DNA from: Stachybotrys elegans
Taxonomy: Eukaryota; Ascomycota; Sordariomycetes; Hypocreales; Stachybotryaceae
Length of the DNA stretch: 64,000 bases
NCBI GenBank assembly: GCA_020746835.1
Contig: JAGPNK010000029.1
Location: 124,001-188,000, forward strand
Reading direction: 5' to 3'
The notes under the pieces were generated by a model. The model was not told where the DNA came from. It did not search any database and saw only the letters and a program-made list of their open reading frames with translations. The position numbers and the translations under genes are program-made. Of this stretch, positions 31,738 to 41,622 are shown piece by piece (within the stretch, counting starts at the first letter, position 1; each line of letters opens with the position of its first letter).

Positions 31738-34325
31738 ATTTGAAGAATATAGAAGAGTCTTGCAGTGCTATTTCGTGGGTCAGGCAGCGTTCGGGGTGAC
31801 GAGGCTTTTATCCAACAAAATGACGACGACGATGGCTCAATTAGTGTGATGGGAATAAGCGCGAAGGGGTGGGAACTGATTGTAGATGTATACTCCTGTA
31901 GCCAAGGTATGATAGGTGCGCCTGAAAAGGGAGAAGCGAGAAGAGGGGTATGGACCGTGGAGGCCGCCGAGGTCCTGTTCCCAATCTGCTGGTTGCGCCA
32001 TTTCCCCCGCCAAGTCGTCTCATGGATATAAGATTTCTGGTGGCTGGCCTAAATGCCGCTTCTGCCAGTCGGAATGTTCTAAGCACGGAGAGTCAGGGTG
32101 GTGTGCAACATCAGCTCAATGCTACTGGAGCCGCGCTGTTTAATTTGATATTGTGGGAGAGAGTGGCGTGGCTCGCAAAGTCAAAATTGGACCAGCCAGA
32201 GGCTGAACCGAGAGGAGATTTGTTCGTGCGGCTGAGAAGGGAGCTGCATTGGCACAGAAGACAGCTGTATCCCCTTGAGTGTTGAGAAGCAGCAAGCTTG
32301 TCACTAATAGGGATATCAGCCAATTACCAGTAAAAAAGAAAGAAGTACTTAGTCTTACTAGTAAATATTATACTATACTGAGTACTTCTAGCTACCTGCC
32401 CAGTACCTTTCTAATCTTCTAGCTAGGCTAACATTGCTGCAACTTTGATGGACGTGGGGGCTGATTCAGTAGGTGTGGGGCTTATACAAGTTTGCTGCTT
32501 CTCGACACTCGAGGGGATAGGCAGTGCCGGAAAACGCCCTTGGGATATTAGTCCGTGGTTGATCTCTTGCAGCCTCGACATCATGCCTCAGCTTAGGATA
32601 GGTTGGTCCATGCGGCCTGTACATGGCAAAATTTGACAAACACATTCCAACTTGAGCCTAAAGGGTGTCACTGACATTAGTGTAGATGTACATCTTATGA
32701 CTTGACAGTCTTTTCCCAGAGGTATATTAGGAGAAGAAACATTATCAATTTTATCCGATTGGCTGATCCAAAGACGCCTAGAAGAATAAATAAATAAGAA
32801 ATAATAATAATAGTAAAATAAGCAATCAGCCATGATTTCAGTATTATCAAAGCTAGAATCGCCATCCTCCGGATACTAGCCGAACCCACTGCACGGACAG
32901 CGGATCAGCAAGAAGAATTTTCCTGCAGGTTATTAATTGGCTTTGGCATGGCCATGTGTGGGTATGTCATCGAGATGATCGAAATGCTGCCTGTCGGCGA
33001 AGGGAGACTCAACTTAGCTCAAAGTTAACCTCGGTGGCACAGCCAACCATCTCCACACCTTGGTGCTCTGCAATCGGGAGAGTGTTCGGCTTTATTTCTG
33101 TTATTTCGTTGCCCCTGTTAGTTACTTGGCCATAATAATATGAATAAATATTATAATGCTTGCAAACTCAGAATAGGGCCCCATGCGGGAGGGTTTTCAA
33201 ATCGATGAGCCGAGATCAGGCTAAGGAGCTGCAGAGTGCGGCGCCAGAAACGGGCGATTGCAAGGATTCCAATTTTCAAGTGCACAGATCTCTCGAGCAT
33301 ATTGATAATGAGGCAAAAGGCGGACACGTTCAACTGAATAGACTCTGCAGTCTCGCGCAGGAACTTTAGCTATGCAAGATTACGAAGAAACCTGCCCGTC
33401 TGCCATAGCAGCAAGAGCAACGTATCTCAAGGCAGGAAGGCAGGACTCGGTGCACGCTGCACTGATGCGCAGGAAGCGACGCTAATGTCAACTGCACAGA
33501 TGCACCGTTTAATGCATCGAATCACATTCGAGTATCTGACATGTAGCCGCATCTCCATGGTTATCTATTTGCCATGGTGCTCGAGATAGGGAGGCTGCGG
33601 AGAGACAGTGTGGGGTTGCCTTGGAAGAGTTGGGTGCTGACAGGTTTTCTACAATTGTGAGACAAAGTTAGTCTCCGCTAGGGCGCGTAATGTCACTAAT
33701 TGATATCCAATAATGACTCCCTCGTCAAAACGTACTAGTCATACTCATGTCGGGTCCGGATCTTTTGCTCCGGCTCTGCCACAACACTCCTCAGCCACCA
33801 TTCTGCTTCTTTCTCTACCCTCTGCGCCATGCTCGAGGTACCTTGAAGGCGACGGGGAGTAAGAAAAACAAAACATCATCTCTCTATGTCCTCTCTCATC
33901 AACATTCGATGGCATATTCTCGCAGATGTCAGCTTGAGGATGCGCATCCACTCACTGGCTCCTCTCTTTATTCGCCGTCTGACGCAACCCGTGACGTAAA
34001 CCCTGTATCATCGCTAACATACCTGTGGATCATTAGTCTGCACTTAGATAAAGCATATGGGCAGATCTTATTCACTCCGCACAGTAACTGGGCCTACCCT
34101 AGCCTTTCCCATTACCCACCTGCCTCTCGGGATCTACCACACCTATGCCAGACATAGTAATGGATAATTCAACGGGTCTTGCCTTTATGCATATGAATAT
34201 GCAGATTCCTGTTTGCATGTGAATGCCTGTCGGTAGCAGATTCCATACTGCATGGTACATAATGCATGCAGTTGGCATCCTCTTCCACCCTCCTCTCCTA
34301 CTCCCCTCTCGAATGAATGCTCAAA
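31738..34325. other. Long intergenic region
   Basis: Contains frames up to 136 codons (33747-34157, plus) without protein-like character. The right half is the upstream region of the bZIP gene. Confidence 0.45.
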
Positions 34326-34333
34326 TGACGTCA
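34326..34333 (+). promoter_or_regulatory. Perfect CRE palindrome TGACGTCA
   Basis: Located 394 bp upstream of the ATG of an ATF/CREB-type bZIP gene, in a AAATGACGTCATTT context. ATF/CREB proteins bind this octamer, so autoregulation is plausible. A TGACGTAA near-match occurs near 33991. Confidence 0.55.
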
Positions 34334-34726
34334 TTTCATTATTTTACTGGTAACATTATCGTCATCATTGTCATCATTCCTTCTCCTGGAACCTAACAGC
34401 CGAACCCAACGAAAGACATATACGTGATGGTGCGGGAAGATTCAGCACCAAAGCCCGTCAAGGGATAAGCAATATCCATCCAGTCTCGCTTGCCACTTCC
34501 ACACCACGTCCACGAAAACGCATACACCGCGCACACACCACCCCTCCACTTTCATTGCGGAAGTAACTAGCCTCGCCCGGAGCTGGAACATCCTCCTGTC
34601 CACCAGGAGTCGACAGGGCAACGTGGGACTAGGTTGCTTAATCTGACGCAACGGGCCAAGTCATAACGACGGTGCCAACTATTATCTATCCCCGACACCT
34701 CTTCCACAAAGAGCCATCCATCTATC

Positions 34727-35662
34727 ATGACGTCTACCTATCTACTCCATCAACCGGGTGCTGCTGTAATTCAAGGCAACAATATGCCAGGCCTTGACCT
34801 GAATCGAGATGTTATTTCAGACGGATTGCTGGGAGCCTCTTACCCCGACCCCTTACCCTTGGCGCTTATAGCCCAATATGCCGCCAACGCACCGACCCAA
34901 TTAGGAGAGTCTTCCGATGGACCATGGGACCGGTTCAACTTCCAGATTGATCTCCTTGACGGAGCTAGCTCAGATGCCCTCCAGCAACCACCTCAGGCGA
35001 TTCAACCCACAAATGCTACATTTACAGCGGACAAGATTTTAAATCTCCCTGAGGAGAGTAAACAGGCTTCTCTACAAAGCGCTAACGATGAAAACGACAA
35101 AGCCAGGCAGAATCTGGAGTTAGAGGAAAGCTTGATACCTACTGCCTCTGCTATCAGTTGCGGCATATCCGATACAACATCCAACTTGTCACATGAGACC
35201 CGAGGAGGCCGGTTTTATAACAGATACGCCTCCGTCGACAGCGAGTCAACCCTGCCGTCGCCCCTCGAGCCATCGCCACTGTCGAAGCGTAGATACGGGC
35301 GCAAGGCGCAAGCACGCAAGCACACGGCCGCCAAAGACAAGGGGGAAGAGGCGCGACGCACCAAGTCCTTGGCGCGTAACCGACAGGCGGCGTCCAAATG
35401 CAGGCATAAGAAGAAGGAATGGATATATGACCTAGAGGAGGCACAAGCTGATCTCGAGGCTAAGAACAAGAACCTTCACACCCAATACAAGGAGCTATTG
35501 TCTGCGGTGATGGAGATTAAGAACTCGCTGCTGACACACTCCACATGCAACGACCCCGTTATCAACGAATGGATCAACATCGAGGCGGGGAAGTATGTGG
35601 AAACGTCCCTAAAGTTGCAAGAGGCCCGGAGAGAAGCTGAGGCGGAAGCGCTGAAACCATAA
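34727..35662 (+). CDS. ATF/CREB-type bZIP transcription factor
   Basis: Single exon, 311 residues. The basic region SLARNRQAASKCRHKKKEW (about residues 215-233) has the N-x2-A-A-x-K-C-R signature of the Atf1/CREB class. It is followed by a leucine-zipper-like helix with L/N/L heptads (YDLEEAQADLEAKNKNLHTQ). The N-terminal 200 residues are Ser/Pro/acidic and probably regulatory. Fungal relatives act in stress response, conidiation and secondary metabolism. A CRE lies in its upstream region. The stop codon falls exactly at the border of a piggyBac scrap, so the native 3' end may have been altered. Confidence 0.9.
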   Translation: MTSTYLLHQPGAAVIQGNNMPGLDLNRDVISDGLLGASYPDPLPLALIAQYAANAPTQLGESSDGPWDRFNFQIDLLDGASSDALQQPPQAIQPTNATFTADKILNLPEESKQASLQSANDENDKARQNLELEESLIPTASAISCGISDTTSNLSHETRGGRFYNRYASVDSESTLPSPLEPSPLSKRRYGRKAQARKHTAAKDKGEEARRTKSLARNRQAASKCRHKKKEWIYDLEEAQADLEAKNKNLHTQYKELLSAVMEIKNSLLTHSTCNDPVINEWINIEAGKYVETSLKLQEARREAEAEALKP

Positions 35663-35800
35663 GGTGCACTGCAGGGGTTGCCCGGCTCACCTGTAGCATC
35701 TATGAGCCTTTTGTTGTGGCCAAGCGGGTAGACTGTGCTCAGATGTGCTGGGCTTTCAGTCAAGGCTGTACCTACGCCAGAAGGTTATGTAAGTATACGC
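35663..35800 (+). mobile_element. piggyBac fragment
   Basis: Similar to 20860-20985 of the piggyBac element (shared GAGCC/GGCCC-TTTGTTGTGGCCAAGC, TGCTGGGCTTTCA, CTACGCC blocks) up to the donor of its intron (GTAAGT here, GTACGT there). No terminal repeat present. Confidence 0.75.
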
Positions 35801-36205
35801 CCAGAGCTCTACCCATCTAATCTTTATGAAAACATATGCTGACACCTAGCGTGGCGGGAAGCGGAGCTGGCATTTCGCTTATAAGGCAAGCCTCCGCAGT
35901 CAAACTTATCTCGTAACAGGGCATTCATCACCTGGCATCTTTCTTGTACCATCTGCGTACCCTTCGACTGGTCGGGGGAAACGACTGCGGTGAATCTAGC
36001 CAGCTATCGAGAAGGAATCGAGGACAGAGCAACTCCATAATGGCAAGAAGATGCTCCAAGATTGTCTTGTCGCTGTCAAGAAGGAGGCAGTAGAGAAGGC
36101 CAAAGATCCAGATAAGACCGCGACCACGTTGTTGTTCATCGAATCATCCTATTACCGCGGGTCAATAATGCAACTGCGGCAGAGAGTCGGGCTCAATATA
36201 TCACA
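35801..36205. other. Spacer, possibly further transposon debris
   Basis: No clear feature. The frame of the following pogo relic stays partly readable back to about 36120. Confidence 0.4.
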
Positions 36206-37369
36206 GATTGGGATGTTAATCCGAACCGGAGGAAAGATATTGTCTTTTCCAAGGAAACGGTGAACGGGATCAGGGTGAAGATGAGTAGTAAAATTGGAGC
36301 AGGTCTTGCTTCTGCTGACAGCTAGCCTGACCTCATCAACCCTTCAGCTTCGTACCGTATCGAACTTGCAGAGCGCCCATAGTCCGCTCAGGAAATTCTT
36401 TCATGTGTTGTGCGTGGATATTCACCAAATCAGAGCCCAGAAGGTGAAAAAATATATTGTATGCTGGTCCTTGATGAACTAACTGGTTATATTGACCTTT
36501 GCTGTGCAAAATACTGTATTGTATTTAATATTGTGGTGGCGAGATCCCGGGCACATTCCATACATCTAATGTAGCCCCTTGATGTGAGTGTTTTTTAACC
36601 CCTCAAGGCACGGCACTAAAAGATTATCTGTGAGCACCTTTGTGATGGGGCTATTGCCTCCTTATGGCTAGATTTCCTGTCTAGGTTCATGGAAACATTC
36701 AATGCAGGATTCAAAAGAAAGAACATCATCTCAGGATTTACCTAATGTGGTCTTTGGCCCTCTTTATCATGTCTTGTTCTTGAGAAACTTGCTTAGGAGC
36801 AACTGGCCAGTTAGCAATGCGTTAGGGCTGTATTATAGGCCTACCTTCCAAAGGAGCAGCGATTCGCTCAAGCTGAGGCCTTCGTTGCCTCTTTTGCTGC
36901 AGACCTGAGTGGAATCATGAGCTCCCCAACGCGCCGGGAACTACGTAATGTACAGAGACTTCTGGGTGAACCAGGGCTCCTTGACCGCGATAGGGAAAGA
37001 TATACAAAACTACACTAACAGCGTATTGAAAAGCAGGCTCGCCGCTTGCGGCGAGGGTCGTTTATTCGGCCGGGCGGTGATTTTATCACGAGCTCATCGT
37101 TGCACGAGATACAGCAACACGAGGACCACGACAACATGAAGGCACAACTACAACAAAAGCGCTCCGGACTCAAACTTCTACGAGGAATCGTTATCAAACA
37201 GATAACAGTAATGAAAAAGAAGTGGCAGGAAGTCAAGGATATCCCCGTATTGTTCCAGGGGCGGCAGAGGAAGCTGCGGTTCAAACAGTGGCTTGACCAC
37301 ACAGATAAGTTAACGGAATACACACAGCTCGATTCTAAGCGCTCAGAATACACCAAAGGCATCAAGTAA
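36206..37369 (+). pseudogene. pogo/Fot-type transposase relic riddled with TAA/TAG stops
   Basis: One continuous reading frame from about 36206 to 37369 without indels, interrupted by ten stops: TAG at 36323, 36380, 36572, 36794, 36812, 36836 and TAA at 36596, 36617, 36743, 37016. None is TGA. DDE landmarks remain: CMLVLDELTGYIDLCC (second Asp) and PLDVSVF-stop-PLKARH (third Asp), followed by the helical, basic C-terminus of pogo/Fot proteins (RRELRNVQRLLGEPGLL; KQARRLRRGSF). Every stop is explained by CAA or CAG changing to TAA or TAG, the RIP signature. Confidence 0.85.
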
Positions 37370-37964
37370 AGCTTTGTCATCAACCCTGAGCCTAGTTTGG
37401 CATAGATCTCCCGCCAAATTGGCCTCAGCCGCGATCCCGGGGTTCTCATTGAGGCCAGTAGCGATAGGCCTGACTCTGTTATTTCGTCCGACTTCTATGA
37501 CGTAGATGACATCGGGGACACACAGTTCAACGAGTTCCTTGATAATACGCAGGTTTCTTCACCCTCGATGCCTTCCTCGCCGCCGGAAGTGACTCTGGGG
37601 ACTCCCTGTCCTCGTCGCTCGGTCTATCACCAACTTCAACCTTTCCTTGACGCGTATTGTGCCTCTAGATCCAAAAAATCGATTCAGCAGAAAACAACGA
37701 TTCCAACGATACCACCCTTGAAGCAAATGAGAGCTTGGAGGACTTTATTGCAATAACAGAAAGCAGTGATATTCTTGAATAACACTCTGTAAGTTCACTA
37801 TAACGCAATTGATTTTCATGATTCTTTTTTGGTATATGACAAAATTGAATACAAATAAATTGATTCATCGAAAAAAAAAAATACATTGGTTGTTGTATAA
37901 AAAACGTCACAACAGCGTTCTGTGGCTATTTTGTATGACGGGCTTGTGGGCCGCATTTTTGCAG
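37370..37964. other. Decayed coding-like spacer
   Basis: Acidic protein-like sequence can be read in broken frames (SDFYDVDDIGDTQFNEFLD near 37480), ending about 37780. Family not recognised. Confidence 0.35.
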
Positions 37965-38038
37965 TTGGTCCAGGGTTTTGCAGCCAACTAAGGGAAGTGT
38001 GCGCTCCTTAGTTGGGCTGCCGTGCCACCCTAGACCAA
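37965..38038. repeat. 74-bp imperfect palindrome
   Basis: TTGGTCCAGGGTTTTGCAGC pairs with the inverted TTGGTCTAGGGTGGCACGGC side; both continue to (C)CAACTAAGG around a 10-bp centre. It looks like two transposon ends placed back to back, or a strong stem-loop. Confidence 0.65.
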
Positions 38039-38073
38039 CGGGTAGTTAGCTACCCTCCATAGCTAATAGTATA

Positions 38074-40515
38074 CCGTAAGAACTCGAATTATTCGCAAGC
38101 TCTATGGAGCCGCTAGTGGCGAAATGGCGCGACGGATTCAGCGCCACCTAACTTTGTTAGCAACTGAATCTTAACTGCAATGCAACATTATCCCTGCCCA
38201 CCGTCTTGACCCTGCTGACCGTGCCGCAACAATTGAAGCCCTTGAGATGCTTGAAGCCGGCTTTATTGATGTGGTGTTGTTGGAGTTGCGTTTTCTGCTG
38301 CTATTGACTGCTACTAACGCTGCCATCTAGCTGTGACCCGAGACTTCGAAAACAAGGCCTATTTTGAGCTTGGAGGCGTTTATCAACTCGAATACCGCGA
38401 GCCCTCGTCACCGGGCATTGGGACAGGCATTTCCCTTACTATTGAACCTGTCAAACATCTAGGGCAGGGTCATCTTCCTCGCCCGAGTCATCTATCGCCA
38501 CTGTAATTGAGTCCTCAATTCTATCCTCACTATCGTCACTATCGTCGGTCTTCTCTCTGAGGTGCTTGCACAGCCGTTCGAGCAGAGTTTTCTTATTTCC
38601 TGATGTTGGAAGCTGTGCAGATGCTAGTAAATGCTGTAGTTCTTTCACCTTCAAGAGACACAGGCGTAGCTCTGGGTCATCGTCATCGCCAGCGACGATG
38701 AGCTCGTCAAGGTCTTGAGAGGCCGAGACAAGCTCTTCCTCTTTGACGATGACCTCCTCAGCATTTTCCCACCTAGAGAAATCGATCTGGTCACTAGGGA
38801 TGTCTTTGATGTGGATTTTGAAGTCCTCAAGACCGTCTGGGGTGATGCTAATGCCACAATCCTTGAAAGACTTGGCGACAAGGTCAGCTTTCTTTTCTAG
38901 GGTCTCCATAGCTGCAGAGACAATCCAAGTGGTCATAACCCGTTTCTCTCGCACGGTCCACTCAAATTTGCCCTCGTCTTCGCGTTTCTGAGTATAAAGG
39001 TCAGCTTCATCGCGTAACCAACGCTTGAATGGGCCGTTGATAGCTGTATCTAGTGGTTGAAGCAAACTGGTGAGGCCTGGCGGGATCATCGCCGTGGTAA
39101 CTCTCTTGGTCTTCAGGGCGGCTTTAATCTCCTCAGTCTTATGAAAAGCTGCAACATCGTACACCAAGAGATTATCTTTGCCTTCTGGTAGAGAGGGTAT
39201 ATATTCCTCTTTAATCCATTTCAAAAATAGCTCCTCGTTGTTATACGCAGTTGGATTGAACTCGACAGTGACGTTAGGCGCATAATCGTCATGCTCTTGC
39301 TCCCATAACTTGCCCGTTGATGATCCTTTGAAGATCAACTTTGGCTTTAACCGGAGAGGTTGTTGAGGTTGTTGAGGTTGTCCTCCAAGCTTCTCGCCCT
39401 CTAGAGGGTTTTGGAACAATCCATCAGCAAAAATATATCGTATTAGAGTCGATTGGCGTTTATTCCAGCCAGAACGGTCTGCTTTTCCGGCTACAGTCTT
39501 TACGCCGCAGATATCCCAAGTGCGGCCATCGAGAAATTGGAAAGGGACCGGCGTCTCATCAAGATTGACGATACAACATGTTTCGAAGCATGACTGTATG
39601 TTGAGGAGCTCTGGGAAGGGGCTTGGGGGCTTGGAGCCTTGGGAAACTCTCTTGATAAAGCGGAGGAAATTTAGAACAATTTTGAGATAATCTTCGGGAC
39701 GATGAGTGGCTTGTTTGGTAATTCTCCTGCAGACAATGTTGCTGCGCTTCTTGAAGCCGTTCCACCAGCCGTTTGAGAAGGTGAATATCCTCTCACAGGT
39801 GGGATTTTGGACCTTAAAGATACTCTGAACTTGTGTACGGAACCACGATGTTGTGACGATTTTCCCTTCCTTTCTACGGGCTAGAAAGTCTCCCAGAAGC
39901 GTCTCCTCAAGCGCTGGCCAACGGGGGCTCCAAGAGTGGTATTCTGATAATCCAAAGTTCTCCCTTTTGGTCCACCAGTCACCAATTGTTCGAAGCGGAA
40001 CTTTAAAGAACGCTGCGGCTTCGTAGAGGTATGGGGAACGATAATCACCCTCGATTGTGACTCGGGTGGCCCTCAAAGGAATTTGAGGATCGTAGATACG
40101 GTGGAAGAGCAAGAAATGCAGAACTTCTGTACGAAGCGGCAACCTGCGATGCATCTTTGGTCGAACGCGTTCCTTATATGCTCGTGGAGGCAGTTCATAG
40201 AGAGATTTTGGCTTGGGGCCAGGCTGCTTCTTCTCAATGCGCCCTCCACGCGTTCTCCGAATATTTGGGTCAATTGGCTGCAACGGCGGCATCGCTAACG
40301 CATCTCTGAGGCTTCACAATGCTAGGTGATGCAGGGTCAAACGCTGGATCAACCGGATGCTACGGATTTTATGAGTTTCTATTGCGTCATTTGATATTGG
40401 GGCTCAATTGCCGACCAAAACGCGTTACTATAGGAAGTAAGGTGTGTTGAGGTTTTGTGGGGGGAGGCGGCGCCACGGGCTCCATAGAGCTTGCGAATAA
40501 TTCGAGTTCTTACGG
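38074..40515 (-). mobile_element. Intact pogo/Fot-type DNA transposon (2.44 kb)
   Basis: Perfect 38-bp terminal inverted repe­ats starting CCGTAAGAACTCGAATTATT at 38074 and, inverted, ending at 40515. TA borders both ends (38072-38073, 40516-40517). It encodes one uninterrupted 613-residue transposase. Identical ends plus an open frame suggest recent insertion. Confidence 0.92.
38451..40292 (-). CDS. pogo/Fot-type transposase with C-terminal SAP motif
   Basis: 613 residues, no intron. Residues of about 55-200 are the N-terminal DNA-binding part with CENP-B/Tc5-type helix-turn-helix features (FFKVPLRTIGDWW; FSNGWWNGFKKR). The catalytic DDE_1 domain shows IVNLDETPVPF (Asp about 246), LLVYDVAAFH (about 380) and LLQPLDTAINGPFKR (about 416); 35 residues separate the last two (DD35D). 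An acidic linker follows, then a SAP-like motif (LKVKELQHLLASAQLPTSGN, about residues 546-577), which in other proteins binds AT-rich DNA, and an acidic tail. All catalytic residues are present, so the protein looks active. Confidence 0.93.
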   Translation of the reverse strand: MPPLQPIDPNIRRTRGGRIEKKQPGPKPKSLYELPPRAYKERVRPKMHRRLPLRTEVLHFLLFHRIYDPQIPLRATRVTIEGDYRSPYLYEAAAFFKVPLRTIGDWWTKRENFGLSEYHSWSPRWPALEETLLGDFLARRKEGKIVTTSWFRTQVQSIFKVQNPTCERIFTFSNGWWNGFKKRSNIVCRRITKQATHRPEDYLKIVLNFLRFIKRVSQGSKPPSPFPELLNIQSCFETCCIVNLDETPVPFQFLDGRTWDICGVKTVAGKADRSGWNKRQSTLIRYIFADGLFQNPLEGEKLGGQPQQPQQPLRLKPKLIFKGSSTGKLWEQEHDDYAPNVTVEFNPTAYNNEELFLKWIKEEYIPSLPEGKDNLLVYDVAAFHKTEEIKAALKTKRVTTAMIPPGLTSLLQPLDTAINGPFKRWLRDEADLYTQKREDEGKFEWTVREKRVMTTWIVSAAMETLEKKADLVAKSFKDCGISITPDGLEDFKIHIKDIPSDQIDFSRWENAEEVIVKEEELVSASQDLDELIVAGDDDDPELRLCLLKVKELQHLLASAQLPTSGNKKTLLERLCKHLREKTDDSDDSEDRIEDSITVAIDDSGEEDDPALDV

Positions 40516-40517
40516 TA

Positions 40518-40985
40518 GTTATTAGAGCCTCTAACGCCAATACTATGAATTTTGCAGGATCACTACTAGGGCTGCTAGCAGAGATTATTATCACTGTAGC
40601 TAGTAGATGCCCTAGGTTTTGATGACCTTCGCCCGGCGGCTGCGATCCTGATCTCTGCCGGCAGCCTAGACCATGACCATCGGCAGCGGCCCGGATCCTA
40701 ACCTTTACTAGCAGCCCTTATAATAACCCCTGCCAATAGCCCTATAGTAATCCTGTAAAATTTACAGTATTAATATCAGAGTGTAATGGACTGGATGGAC
40801 TGGCCCTAATTGTGAGCTGCCATAGGCGTACAATGAAGGATTGTTATTCTTACAGAGAGAGGAAGGTTGGGGTCTTCGGAGAACAAGAACGGAGCAAAGT
40901 GGTAGACCGTCCATATGTTTTGCAAATTCAATCGCAGCCAAATCTAAGGAAAATTGTTAGTCTGTTTCTTGAAGAAACCGCCCAT
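40518..40985. other. Spacer
   Basis: No gene recognised. Confidence 0.45.
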
Positions 40986-41335
40986 GCGTAGTTACCGTCT
41001 TTGACGATTTGGCGATGTGAGACAGAGCTCAATATGTCTAGGCTTCCACAAACATCTACCAATTTTTTTAACGAGACCATCTTGCCAATCTCGACCGTTG
41101 AAGGTCTTGTGGTAACAATGATGGCTCCTTGGTATGCATCAAGGGAAAATGGTCGAAGGGTGGAGAGATCATCGTCTCCTCTTGAGAGTCGGTCTCTTGG
41201 TCCGACCCACTCGCCATCACCTCCCCGTGTTCATCATCCATCTCGAATTTTGTATTGTCGTAGTTGCCAAAAACCAAAAGCCATCGGTCCTTGTCAGGCT
41301 CGCTCCTTTTGGATGCTATTATTGGTAGATCAAGC
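40986..41335 (-). pseudogene. NB-ARC domain fragment (NLR relic)
   Basis: Minus-strand pieces in two frames match consecutive NB-ARC motifs: SEPDKDRWLLVFGNYDN (Walker-B region, about 41330-41240) and, after a frame change, AYQGAIIVTTRPSTVEIGKM (sensor-1 region, about 41135-41075), then VSLKKLVDVCGSLDILSS. The P-loop is absent. A broken remnant of a second NLR-type ATPase. Confidence 0.7.
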
Positions 41336-41622
41336 ATCGGACTAGAATATGTACCCACTGGGTACTCCCCCTGCCGAAGACTATCACATCCATGATCAAC
41401 AGATCGGCCGGGACCACTTGACATAATCCTTGAAGGAGCCGGCATGTAAATTTACGTGGTCTTTCTCTCGCCTCTGACGGGTACAAGAAGCATCCGTCTC
41501 TCACGATATAGCATGGCAGTAGCAGTGATCGGTTATGTAAGATAAAGGGGATGATTCTATTTGAGAAGCCCGGACTCAATCGAGCTTATTCCGCGATGAA
41601 AAATATCCTACAGTGCTGCCCC

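Noticed and set aside
31950..32285. 111-codon plus-strand frame upstream of the bHLH gene
   Set aside because: No domain, no conserved-looking motif, overlaps other frames; probably promoter sequence.
33747..34157. 136-codon plus-strand frame upstream of the bZIP gene
   Set aside because: No domain; more likely part of the long upstream region.
35154..35469. Several frames overlapping the bZIP domain on both strands
   Set aside because: Shadows of the GC-rich basic-region coding sequence.
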